DNA of 8,576 nt, taken from contig JAUIKB010000194.1 of the NCBI GenBank assembly GCA_030430975.1, positions 1 through 8,576 on the forward strand, given 5' to 3'. Source of the DNA: Polyangia bacterium (lineage in GTDB: Bacteria; Myxococcota_A; Polyangia; Polyangiales; Polyangiaceae). Below the pieces are notes generated by a model. That model was given only the letters and a program-made list of their open reading frames with translations, did not search any database and was not told where the DNA came from. Numbering within the stretch: position 1 is the stretch's first letter; each line of letters begins with the position of its first letter. Below are positions 1 through 5,789 of the stretch, piece after piece. The position numbers were made by a program, and so were the translations under genes.

Positions 1-1
1 A

Positions 2-262
2 GCGTTGGCGCTCCAAAAGTGGTCGATCCCAGTCGTTCATACGCTGAACGGCGGGGCCACGCGGTTTCGCGTGATCCAAAACAGCTTGCCGGCAATTACG
101 CCGCGCGCGCTCTCGATCACGCTCAAGGATCTCGACCGCGCCGATGTGGTCACCCGGCGGGTTCAAGAGGAGTACCCCCCGGTGAGTACCTACACACTCA
201 CGCCGGCGGGCAGCGAACTCGGCGCCGTCGTCACCGAACTGAACCGCGCGGCTTGCGCTTAG
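2..262 (+). CDS. HxlR-type winged-helix transcriptional regulator, C-terminal part (5' end outside window)
   Basis: The frame is open to the left edge, so the true start lies upstream; a TTG at position 5 is probably not the start. The 85 visible residues fit the HxlR family from just after its conserved 'GGKW' region: KWSIPVVHTLNGGATRFRVI corresponds to the 'kW...iL..L..G..RF.eL' helix, LPAITPRALSITLKDLDRA to the recognition-helix segment (usually 'lpgIs.r.Lt..LreLe'), and YPPVSTYTLTPAGSEL to the wing with its typical 'P.v.Y.LT..G'. HxlR proteins are dimeric cytoplasmic DNA-binding regulators, often sensing reactive electrophiles or redox state, and commonly control a neighbouring gene; the target is not visible here. 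The protein stops slightly early after the dimerisation helix begins (ELNRAACA). Its stop at 260-262 lies next to a decayed HEAT-gene tail, so the last residues may have been altered by a recombination junction. Confidence 0.75.
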   Translation, partial: ALALQKWSIPVVHTLNGGATRFRVIQNSLPAITPRALSITLKDLDRADVVTRRVQEEYPPVSTYTLTPAGSELGAVVTELNRAACA

Positions 263-263
263 A

Positions 264-450
264 CGCGGCGCCGAGTGCTTCTGCCGCGCAGCCTACGTTG
301 CCGTCGCGCAGTCCGCGCCTCAGGTAAAGGCGCACTTCGCGGCGATCGCCGCGGACCCCCGAACGACAACGGCTACGCGGCCGAGGCGGTCGTCAGCTGC
401 CTGGACAGCGGACACACCGGTCACCACTCGCCCTCGGTTTTCGGCCCTGA
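264..450 (+). pseudogene. Decayed C-terminal tail of a HEAT-like repeat gene (paralogue of 6805-6993)
   Basis: This stretch aligns base by base with 6805-6993. The best core (327-352 against 6868-6893) matches at 25 of 26 bases. In the frame of 264 it reads RGAECFCRAAYVAVAQSAPQ and then VKAHFAAIAAD, against RGDECFARAAYVTVARPAPQ and MKAHFAAIAAD in the other copy. Near 355-370 the frame is lost and the similarity resumes in the frame of 275 as YAAEAVVSCLDSGHTG (other copy: YTAEAVGSCLAGGHTG). A further one-base loss near 436 separates it from a TGA at 448-450 that aligns with the other copy's stop at 6991-6993. At least two frameshifts and no start of its own make it a fossil. Similarity begins about one base after the HxlR stop, which marks a likely recombination junction. 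Confidence 0.75.
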
Positions 451-850
451 GCAACGAGTCGGGGCACCGAGCACCGAGCTCCTGTGCTTTCACCTGTACG
501 TTCCTTTCAGTCGCGCGCGGGGCGATGCGCGCAATCGTGCGCGCGCAGCGTTTCACAAGTTGGACGGACAATCCCGACAACCTTGCCGACGCTCTTCGCC
601 TTCCAACGCATTCCACCGGCGTCCCAAACAGAGCGCTCCGTCGGACACGTCCGGCACACCGGCTTCCACTCCTTGGACTCAGCCTAGACGGCGGCAGCCC
701 AGCGCCTGGGCATGAGTTTCAAGAACAGCGAGCGGGCGGACACAAACGCCAGCGTACGCCGGCCGCCAGACGTGACAACGGACGCTCAGGCACCGATGCG
801 TCGAGGTACGTCGGCCCCTGGCGCATCGATGCCCGGTACGCGTGCGAGGC
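451..850. other. 400 bp without a credible gene
   Basis: Open frames here are low-complexity, rich in Arg, Pro and Ser, overlap on both strands and show no domain, signal peptide or Shine-Dalgarno. Similarity to the HEAT-gene tail fades by about 465. A short alternating GC-rich stretch (CG/GC runs) lies around 512-550. A 7-bp inverted repeat, CGATGCG at 794-800 and CGCATCG at 822-828, lies 23 bp or more beyond the stop of the minus-strand membrane gene. It could be a weak terminator, but the 21-nt loop and absence of a T-run argue against a strong one. The region most likely holds decayed sequence plus the 3' side of the minus-strand gene. Confidence 0.5.
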
Positions 851-2560
851 CTAGCGGCCCGTGCGGCGTCGGTCGTATTCCTTCTGCAGGATCTTGCTCG
901 CCACGTCGCGACCGCCGAGTCCGAACGCCAGCGCCACGGCGAGACAGATCGCGCCCAGGATCAAGCCGAAGCCGATGGCGATCAGCTGGCGTCCGACGCC
1001 CAGCTGCTGCAGCGCCATCATCGCCGAAATGGTGACGATGGAGACGTGCGCGACCGTGCCGAGCGCTTTGGCGATGCGATCGGTGCTGGCCTTGGTCAGC
1101 TCGTCCACGCGGCGATGTGCCCACGTGCCCGCCCACAGCCCGGCGCCCAGTAGCGCGATGGCCACCAGCACGTTGGGTAGGAACGCGAGGAACCCGTCAA
1201 GCAGTCCGGCAAGACCCGCTAGGCCCATGGTGCCGAGCACCTGGCGCAAGAACAGCAGCACGATGATCGCACCTACCGCGACTCCCGCCACGTCGGCTGG
1301 CGTCTGCACTGACGCGCCTTCAGAGCCGGCTAGCATTTCGTCCGGCGTCATGTCGGCGTCGTCGGCCTCGTCGTCAGCCTCCGCAGCACTGGCCTCCCGG
1401 CGCGCGTCGACGGCCGCCTTCGCGCTCTCTTGCTGAGCCCGCGCCATTTCGGCGTCCTTGAACACGCCGATCTGAACCATCAGCGTGTTGAAGCCCATCG
1501 CCGCCAATAGCCGCGCCGACACGTTGCCGACCACGCGGGCCAGCACCACGCCAATGCTCATGAGCACGAGGCCGACCAACAGCTTGGGCAGGTAGGCATA
1601 GATCTGTGTCAGCATCGAACCGAGCGGAACACTGATCTCCTGGATCCCCAGGCGACCCACCGCGCTGATCGCGAACTGCAACAACACGAACGCCATCGCG
1701 ATCGTGCCGAGGATGCTCGACAGCGGCCGGTCCTTCATCACGGCGCCGAGACCGATCTTGGCGACCACTCGGTCCAGCCCAACGCGCGCGAGCACGCTCG
1801 ACAGCACGGTACGCACCAGGCGCGCTACGAAGTAGCCCACCGCCAGCAGCACGGCCGCCGCCAGGACCTTCGGGAAGTAAGTCGTGACCGTCTCGAGCGC
1901 GGACGACAACGGTCCGCTCAGCGCGCCGACACGGAGCGCGTCGAGAACCGGAACCGCCACGATGATCAGAATGAACCAGTAAGCGATCGCTCCGGCGGTT
2001 TGAGCAACCGAGCTCGGCTCATCGGACTTCTTACGCTTTTTCTTCTTGGGTTTTTCTTCTTCCTCGTCACCCGTCAGCGCTCTCAGCTTTTGCTCGACTC
2101 CGAGCCGATCGACGAGAGCCGTGATGAGGCGCCGCGCGCCGGATGCCACCACGTAGCCAACAAGAGCGATCAGCAGCGCCTTGAGCACGTTAGGCACAGC
2201 ACTCCCGAACTCGCCGAGCATACCGACCAGCGGAGTCGTGACCGCGTCGATACCCAGGTAGTCAAAGAACGCTACCGCGACAAACGCCAACAGACCGTAG
2301 TAGACGACCTTGCTGACTGCGCGTTCGAGACGGTCGTCGCCGTCGCCGCCCGTCTCAAACCCGACCGCCTCGGCGATCTTGTCGTCCCAAGTCGTCCGCT
2401 TGAGTCCGCCGTACACCATGCGATGCACGATCCAAGCGGCAAGCCAACCGCCGAGGAGTATCCCCAGCGCCACGCCCAGCGTGGGCAGCTTGGTCTGTAA
2501 TTGCTTCCAAATACTCATAAGCCACGCCTGCCATGCCGGCGCGGCGACTAAATTGATCAT
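851..2560 (-). CDS. Mechanosensitive-channel-like membrane protein with five conserved TM-helix repeats
   Basis: This is a 569-residue integral membrane protein of the 'conserved TM helix' type (family of Pseudomonas CmpX-like proteins), usually annotated as mechanosensitive ion channel family. Five repeats each start with a Pro-containing turn and run into a Gly-rich helix: near residues 25-46 (KLPTLGVALGILLGGW), 122-143 (AVPNVLKALLIALVGY), 229-250 (YFPKVLAAAVLLAVGY), 324-345 (YLPKLLVGLVLMSIG) and 461-482 (FLPNVLVAIALLGAGLW). Further hydrophobic segments lie between them (about 88-105, 188-207, 283-302, 427-445, 505-548). It ends in the family-typical GLGGRDVASKIL at 547-558. Two charged linkers interrupt it: an acidic then lysine-rich tract at 165-180 and an Ala/Glu/Asp stretch at 368-410. 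No MscS beta-domain is seen. A GGAGG at 2565-2569 supports the ATG at 2560 over Met15. The gene follows the peptidase gene by 98 bp on the same strand, so co-transcription is likely. Gating or osmotic function is inferred from the family. Confidence 0.9.
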   Translation of the reverse strand: MINLVAAPAWQAWLMSIWKQLQTKLPTLGVALGILLGGWLAAWIVHRMVYGGLKRTTWDDKIAEAVGFETGGDGDDRLERAVSKVVYYGLLAFVAVAFFDYLGIDAVTTPLVGMLGEFGSAVPNVLKALLIALVGYVVASGARRLITALVDRLGVEQKLRALTGDEEEEKPKKKKRKKSDEPSSVAQTAGAIAYWFILIIVAVPVLDALRVGALSGPLSSALETVTTYFPKVLAAAVLLAVGYFVARLVRTVLSSVLARVGLDRVVAKIGLGAVMKDRPLSSILGTIAMAFVLLQFAISAVGRLGIQEISVPLGSMLTQIYAYLPKLLVGLVLMSIGVVLARVVGNVSARLLAAMGFNTLMVQIGVFKDAEMARAQQESAKAAVDARREASAAEADDEADDADMTPDEMLAGSEGASVQTPADVAGVAVGAIIVLLFLRQVLGTMGLAGLAGLLDGFLAFLPNVLVAIALLGAGLWAGTWAHRRVDELTKASTDRIAKALGTVAHVSIVTISAMMALQQLGVGRQLIAIGFGLILGAICLAVALAFGLGGRDVASKILQKEYDRRRTGR

Positions 2561-2564
2561 GGGT

Positions 2565-2569
2565 CCTCC
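2565..2569 (-). promoter_or_regulatory. Strong Shine-Dalgarno (GGAGG) of the TM-helix repeat protein
   Basis: Read on the minus strand the leader is GGTGGAGGACCC directly before ATG, giving GGAGG four bases from the start codon, with a second GGAG a few bases further up. It decides the start at 2560 against the in-frame Met15, which has no comparable site. Confidence 0.75.
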
Positions 2570-2659
2570 ACCTCTCCACCAGGGAGCGTTGCGAGGCCCG
2601 TAACGTGGCAGCCCACTGCGCTCAAGCGCCCGGCTGCAGGCTACCCAAGTTAACGAGCT

Positions 2660-4486
2660 CTACTCGCGCCAGCCACCACGCGACGGAGTCCAGTGCAACG
2701 TCCCGCGTTGAAACGCCTGAGACTCCGGCTGCGTTGGATCGCGGGGGATATGTGCCTCGCCCACCGGACAGCCCAGTTCGGTCAAGCCGCCATGGTTCAA
2801 CCAAACCGTGTATAGGTTGCCGCGCACAGTGAACGTGCCCGAGTCCAAATTGGAAACAATCTGGCCACGTGAACACACAAGCTGGCGAACGGTGTCGTCT
2901 TCAGCCATCACCGTCTCGCGCAGTGGCAAACCCACCGGAGCGCTCAAGGCGCCGGACTGCTGCCAGTAGGCGTACGCCGGATCGTCGTTGTACAGCACCT
3001 GCGGAGGCTCACGCACGGTGTCAGGCAGCGGATCCCACGCGAACATCGCGCCGTGTTCAAAACGCACAACCCGACCCACGATCGATGCGTCACGCACCGT
3101 CATCGGCTTCGAAAGCGGTTTGCCCAACTTGCCTGCCGTGGCCCCAACCTCCCGCCAGCGCCGCGCGAACCCGACGGGAAGCGCGCTGATCGGATCCATC
3201 TCAGCCCCTGTCGATCGAGGCGTTGCCACCGGATTGCGTGATCGGGACGGCGCGACGGCAACCGGCGACGATGCAGCCTTGACCGGAACACGGACCGGGA
3301 CCCCGGACGGCTGCTCGATGGCCGCTGCGCTAGGCGCGGTCGCGGCGTCCGGATCCCATGGCATCCGGGCAGCGGCCGGCGCGGGCGCACCGTTTCCTCG
3401 TAATAATTCCAGAATCTCTTCGCTTCGATCGCGGCCGAAAAAGGCGCCGCGGTCACGGCCTTGAATCCGGCTCGCGACCCCCGGCGTGAGCCCTGCGAAC
3501 AACCCGCCGGCGAGCCCCGCCAGCAGGCTACTTCCGGTCAACGCGCCGACGGCAACGCTCGCTCCGGTGCCCGCCACCATGCCGGCGACCCGGGCGCCGC
3601 CCGAGCCACTGCCGCTGGGCGGCGCGTGCGGAAGCGATGCCAAGTTCGCCCCGCCGTGCTCATGAGGATCGAAATTGTCGCGAGTCGTCGTCCGGAACGC
3701 CCACGCGCTGCTCGTCCAGCTACGGTTCAGCACGTAGTCGTACGGCATGTACACGTATCCGCGGTCGCCCCAGTCGTCGCCCCACGAGTTGCGCACGATG
3801 AACAGACGACGCCGATCGTCGTAACCGACCAGCAGCAGAGCGTGACGGCCGTGACGCGAATCGAGCGAGCCGCGCGGCATACCGCACATTCCCGAGCGCG
3901 GCGTATCGACGAACGAGTCCGTCACCCGTGTGCCGAACACCACCGGAAACCCCGCCGCCAAACACGTACGCAGCGCGTCACGGTCGATCGGCACCGTCCA
4001 CCAGTCAGTCGCGCGATAGTCCGCTGCTTCGCGATAGACGGGTTCGGGCGGCTGCACCGCGAACAGATTCTTGTCGTACGGCCAGGTCGTTTCAGTGGGC
4101 ACTCCGACACGATGCAGCACGCGGATCGCGCTCGAGATCGAGGCGCCTGAATCCTCGCGCACGCGGTCGTCCCAGATGCGTTGATTGAAGTAGACGAACA
4201 GTCGCGACAGATCCACCGACCGACCCGTTTCGCGACGGACCAAGTACTCGAGCGCCCCGACCACCGCGTTGCTCGTGCAGCTCCCGAGCGAGCCTTGCTC
4301 TTCGACCGGCGTCATCCACGACCGAAGATCCACCGCGGCCGGGCGCTCGGCGAGCGTCACACGAAACGGACGCCGCTCGACGTCGTCGTCCCCGTCGTCA
4401 CGACACGCGCTGAGCGCGATCTGACGACCCAAGAACGAGCCGACACGGACGCCGACGAGCTGACCTAAACGTGAGCTACCCAACAT
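2660..4486 (-). CDS. C1 (papain-like) cysteine peptidase with glycine-rich segment and LGFP-like repeats
   Basis: The protein has 608 residues. The peptidase domain spans about residues 45-270: the oxyanion-hole Gln64 and nucleophile Cys70 lie in VEEQGSLGSCTSNA, catalytic His215 in GRHALLLVGYDD, and Asn233 in VRNSWGDDWGDRGYVYMPY. All key residues are present, so an active thiol protease is expected. Residues 297-340 are Gly/Ala/Val-rich and hydrophobic, like a glycine zipper or membrane-inserting segment. A Pro/Ala/Ser/Arg-rich linker (365-430) leads to about three LGFP-like repeats (near 445-485, 508-548 and 563-603; for example VGATAGKLGKPLSKP, SGALSAPVGLPL, HGGLTELGCPVGEAH), a module linked to cell-envelope association. 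The first 28 residues contain LSAC, a lipobox-like match, but with arginines and only a weak hydrophobic core, so export is uncertain. There is no clear pro-domain. The ATG at 4486 has no good Shine-Dalgarno; a slightly downstream GTG is possible. It lies upstream of the channel-like gene in an apparent operon. Confidence 0.9.
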   Translation of the reverse strand: MLGSSRLGQLVGVRVGSFLGRQIALSACRDDGDDDVERRPFRVTLAERPAAVDLRSWMTPVEEQGSLGSCTSNAVVGALEYLVRRETGRSVDLSRLFVYFNQRIWDDRVREDSGASISSAIRVLHRVGVPTETTWPYDKNLFAVQPPEPVYREAADYRATDWWTVPIDRDALRTCLAAGFPVVFGTRVTDSFVDTPRSGMCGMPRGSLDSRHGRHALLLVGYDDRRRLFIVRNSWGDDWGDRGYVYMPYDYVLNRSWTSSAWAFRTTTRDNFDPHEHGGANLASLPHAPPSGSGSGGARVAGMVAGTGASVAVGALTGSSLLAGLAGGLFAGLTPGVASRIQGRDRGAFFGRDRSEEILELLRGNGAPAPAAARMPWDPDAATAPSAAAIEQPSGVPVRVPVKAASSPVAVAPSRSRNPVATPRSTGAEMDPISALPVGFARRWREVGATAGKLGKPLSKPMTVRDASIVGRVVRFEHGAMFAWDPLPDTVREPPQVLYNDDPAYAYWQQSGALSAPVGLPLRETVMAEDDTVRQLVCSRGQIVSNLDSGTFTVRGNLYTVWLNHGGLTELGCPVGEAHIPRDPTQPESQAFQRGTLHWTPSRGGWRE

Positions 4487-4497
4487 CGCTGCCCGGC

Positions 4498-4503
4498 AGT
4501 TTA
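4498..4503 (-). promoter_or_regulatory. Possible -10 element (TAAACT) before the peptidase gene
   Basis: On the minus strand GCGTAAACT precedes the ATG at 4486, leaving 11 bases from TAAACT to the start. No -35 match is apparent, and the leader would be very short or absent, which fits the missing Shine-Dalgarno. A perfect 11-base palindrome, CTGCCCGGCAG at 4489-4499, lies between this element and the start. The assignment rests on resemblance to similar sequences before two other genes in the window. Confidence 0.25.
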
Positions 4504-4641
4504 CGCTGCCCCGATCGCCTCGGACGACCCAATCCGCATGCCGCCGTGACGAGGGCGCTCAACCTGAAATCACGCCGACCGAGTGCGCCGGCGGTATCTG
4601 CAGCTGCAACCCGTAGCTAGGCCGATCCTATGGCGTCGCCG

Positions 4642-4998
4642 CTACGGATTCTTGAGGCCGTAGAAGCACCAGCAACGACCATTGATGACTGAACAATCAT
4701 TGCAGTTGTAGCCCGGTTTTGGGTGGTCCGCGCATGTGCAGGCGGCCTTCGCGCTAATTCCCACATCAGTCGTGATCGTGCCCATACCCGGAGGCGTACG
4801 CCGTCCGCCTGCAAGCGCGTCAGTCTGCGGTGCCAGCTGTTCCGGTTGGCTAGCGCCCGACGTGTAGTCCAGCGCGTCGCGCTGCTCGCCCAGGTCGACG
4901 TCGTCCTCGTACGGGGCAACGTCGGCGCTGCATCCGGTCGTGAACCCGACCAAACCGAGCAGGACAGTAGCGGTGAGAACTCGAGGCGTCTGAATCAT
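4642..4998 (-). CDS. Cysteine-rich small lipoprotein
   Basis: The predicted protein has 118 residues. Residues 1-23 form a lipoprotein signal (MIQTPRVLTATVLLGLVGFT then TGC), with the lipidated Cys at position 23. Then comes an acidic, Ala/Gln/Pro-rich spacer (24-70), as in lipoproteins tethered through a flexible arm. The last 32 residues carry six cysteines at 87, 89, 99, 102, 109 and 111, in the near-symmetric pattern CxC-x9-CxxC-x6-CxC, together with one His and several aromatic residues. That pattern suits three disulfides in the periplasm or at the outer membrane, or a small metal-binding knuckle. No family is recognised. The frame is open further upstream to 5106, but AAGGAG at 5006-5011 and the signal peptide fix the start at 4998. 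A sigma-54-like promoter sits at a fitting distance upstream. It is transcribed divergently from the second lipoprotein gene. Confidence 0.85.
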   Translation of the reverse strand: MIQTPRVLTATVLLGLVGFTTGCSADVAPYEDDVDLGEQRDALDYTSGASQPEQLAPQTDALAGGRRTPPGMGTITTDVGISAKAACTCADHPKPGYNCNDCSVINGRCWCFYGLKNP

Positions 4999-5005
4999 TG
5001 AAGTG

Positions 5006-5011
5006 CTCCTT
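5006..5011 (-). promoter_or_regulatory. Shine-Dalgarno AAGGAG of the Cys-rich lipoprotein
   Basis: AAGGAG on the minus strand lies seven bases before the ATG at 4998. It selects this start over the upstream in-frame start at 5106, which would bury the signal peptide behind 36 arginine-rich residues. Confidence 0.8.
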
Positions 5012-5034
5012 GCGTAGGTGACGGATCGGCTTGG

Positions 5035-5051
5035 TGCACGAAGGATGCCAG
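5035..5051 (-). promoter_or_regulatory. Candidate sigma-54 (-24/-12) promoter of the Cys-rich lipoprotein
   Basis: The minus strand reads CTGGCATCCTTCGTGCA. It matches the -24 element CTGGCA exactly and the -12 element TTGCA at four of five positions, with the obligatory GG and GC exactly ten bases apart. Transcription would begin near 5024, giving a leader of about 26 bases that contains the AAGGAG. Sigma-54 promoters need an enhancer-binding activator; its site was not identified. The call rests on the motif and its placement only. Confidence 0.5.
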
Positions 5052-5239
5052 GGCGCTTTGCTTCGATTCGCGTACTCATCGAGCGGCGCCACCTGCGGAG
5101 TGGCACCTCGACGTGACGGCGACGGCCGATAGGCGTCGCCTGCAGGTGACACGTTGGACGCGGTCTCGGGTACCGCGAGTCGCCGCCCGAACGCGGGGCA
5201 CCACCTCGCCGTGAATCGCGCGCCGCCCGACCCGCGTGA

Positions 5240-5245
5240 TAGAGT
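5240..5245 (+). promoter_or_regulatory. Possible -10 element (TAGAGT) before the 5252 lipoprotein
   Basis: GCGTGATAGAGT is followed by six bases and then the ATG at 5252, so transcription would start at or next to the start codon (leaderless or nearly so). No Shine-Dalgarno is present, which agrees. The HEAT-like gene at 5790 has a similar sequence at the same spacing. No convincing -35 was seen. Confidence 0.3.
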
Positions 5246-5251
5246 CAGGCC

Positions 5252-5599
5252 ATGCGGGGCGCTGGGTGGGTTCTGGTCGGCTTGCTGGCCTGCGGATCGC
5301 CGACGATCACCCAGAGCGACCGAGATCGTCACGCGCGCAGCTGTCCCGCTGGCGACGCCGCCGAAGCCAAGCGCGTCATCGACGCCGTGCAGGGTCCGAG
5401 CAAAGCGCGAATCATCGGTGTGTGCGCGTTGAAGAGCGGAACTGGGTTCAGCTACTCGGTCACGAGTAAAACAATGAACCGTGAGCGCCGCGAACGCGAG
5501 AGGGTTTGCGACGCTGTTCGCCCCGTGGTTCCGACGGCGCGTCTGGTGGTTTGGGATGAGGTGCGCAACTACTCGACGGTCTGTGGCGGACGGACGTAG
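5252..5599 (+). CDS. Small predicted lipoprotein, function unknown
   Basis: This is a 115-residue protein whose N-terminus, MRGAGWVLVGLLACGS, is a compact lipoprotein signal with lipobox LLAC and Cys14 as the lipidated residue. The remainder is hydrophilic and contains four more cysteines (31, 58, 86, 111), enough for two disulfides in an exported domain. Visible landmarks are CPAGDAAEAKRVIDAV at 31-46, a beta-like stretch ARIIGVCALKSGTGFSYSV at 52-70, and LVVWDEVRNYSTVCGG near the end. The family is not recognised. A long open frame on the opposite strand over the same bases is arginine-rich and without domains, so I treat it as a shadow. The start is set by the signal peptide; no Shine-Dalgarno is seen and a leaderless transcript is possible. 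It diverges from the Cys-rich lipoprotein gene across 253 bp, and the two may be functionally linked. Confidence 0.75.
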   Translation: MRGAGWVLVGLLACGSPTITQSDRDRHARSCPAGDAAEAKRVIDAVQGPSKARIIGVCALKSGTGFSYSVTSKTMNRERRERERVCDAVRPVVPTARLVVWDEVRNYSTVCGGRT

Positions 5600-5664
5600 G
5601 CGCAGCCTCGCGTCGACCACCGCTATTCGACCGTTTCTACGCAGCTAGCGCGCTGGTAGGCGGT

Positions 5665-5696
5665 CTACGGCGGCGCATCGCCAAACATCCGAAACC
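5665..5696 (-). repeat. 32-bp exact direct repeat, copy 1 (matches 8418-8449)
   Basis: These 32 bases are identical to 8418-8449 in the same orientation, and identity ends abruptly on both sides. In the right-hand copy they encode the last nine codons and stop of a HEAT-like protein (FRMFGDAPP) on the minus strand. Here the same frame can be read backwards through VDVSLSLRKRFRMFGDAPP to a stop codon near 5803, with no ATG start for a protein, so it looks like a stranded 3' gene end or a short dispersed repeat. Confidence 0.8.
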
Positions 5697-5777
5697 GTTT
5701 CCGCAGCGATAGGCTCACGTCCACTGGTCGCCGCGCGGCGTCGACCGTCGTCTCCACACGCGGAGGCGCGGAGCGTG

Positions 5778-5783
5778 TAAGCT
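5778..5783 (+). promoter_or_regulatory. Possible -10 element (TAAGCT) before the HEAT-like gene
   Basis: GCGTGTAAGCT is followed by six bases and then the ATG at 5790, the same arrangement as GCGTGATAGAGT before the gene at 5252. A leaderless transcript is implied. No -35 was recognised. Confidence 0.3.
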
Positions 5784-5789
5784 CGAACC

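Noticed and set aside
275..715. A 146-codon plus-strand frame as a gene
   Set aside because: Only its first third shows similarity, to the HEAT-gene tail, and it does so through a frameshift; the rest is low-complexity.
794..828. Inverted repeat as terminator of the channel-like gene
   Set aside because: The stem is 7 bp with a 21-nt loop and there is no T-run, so it is noted only as a weak possibility.
4999..5106. N-terminal extension of the Cys-rich lipoprotein from the upstream ATG at 5106
   Set aside because: It would add 36 arginine-rich residues before the signal peptide, and AAGGAG plus the lipobox position support 4998.
4850..5620. A 256-codon open frame on the minus strand overlapping both lipoprotein genes
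   Set aside because: It is rich in Arg, Ala and Pro, has no domain or Shine-Dalgarno, and lies antisense to a frame with a clear lipobox; high GC produces such long shadows.
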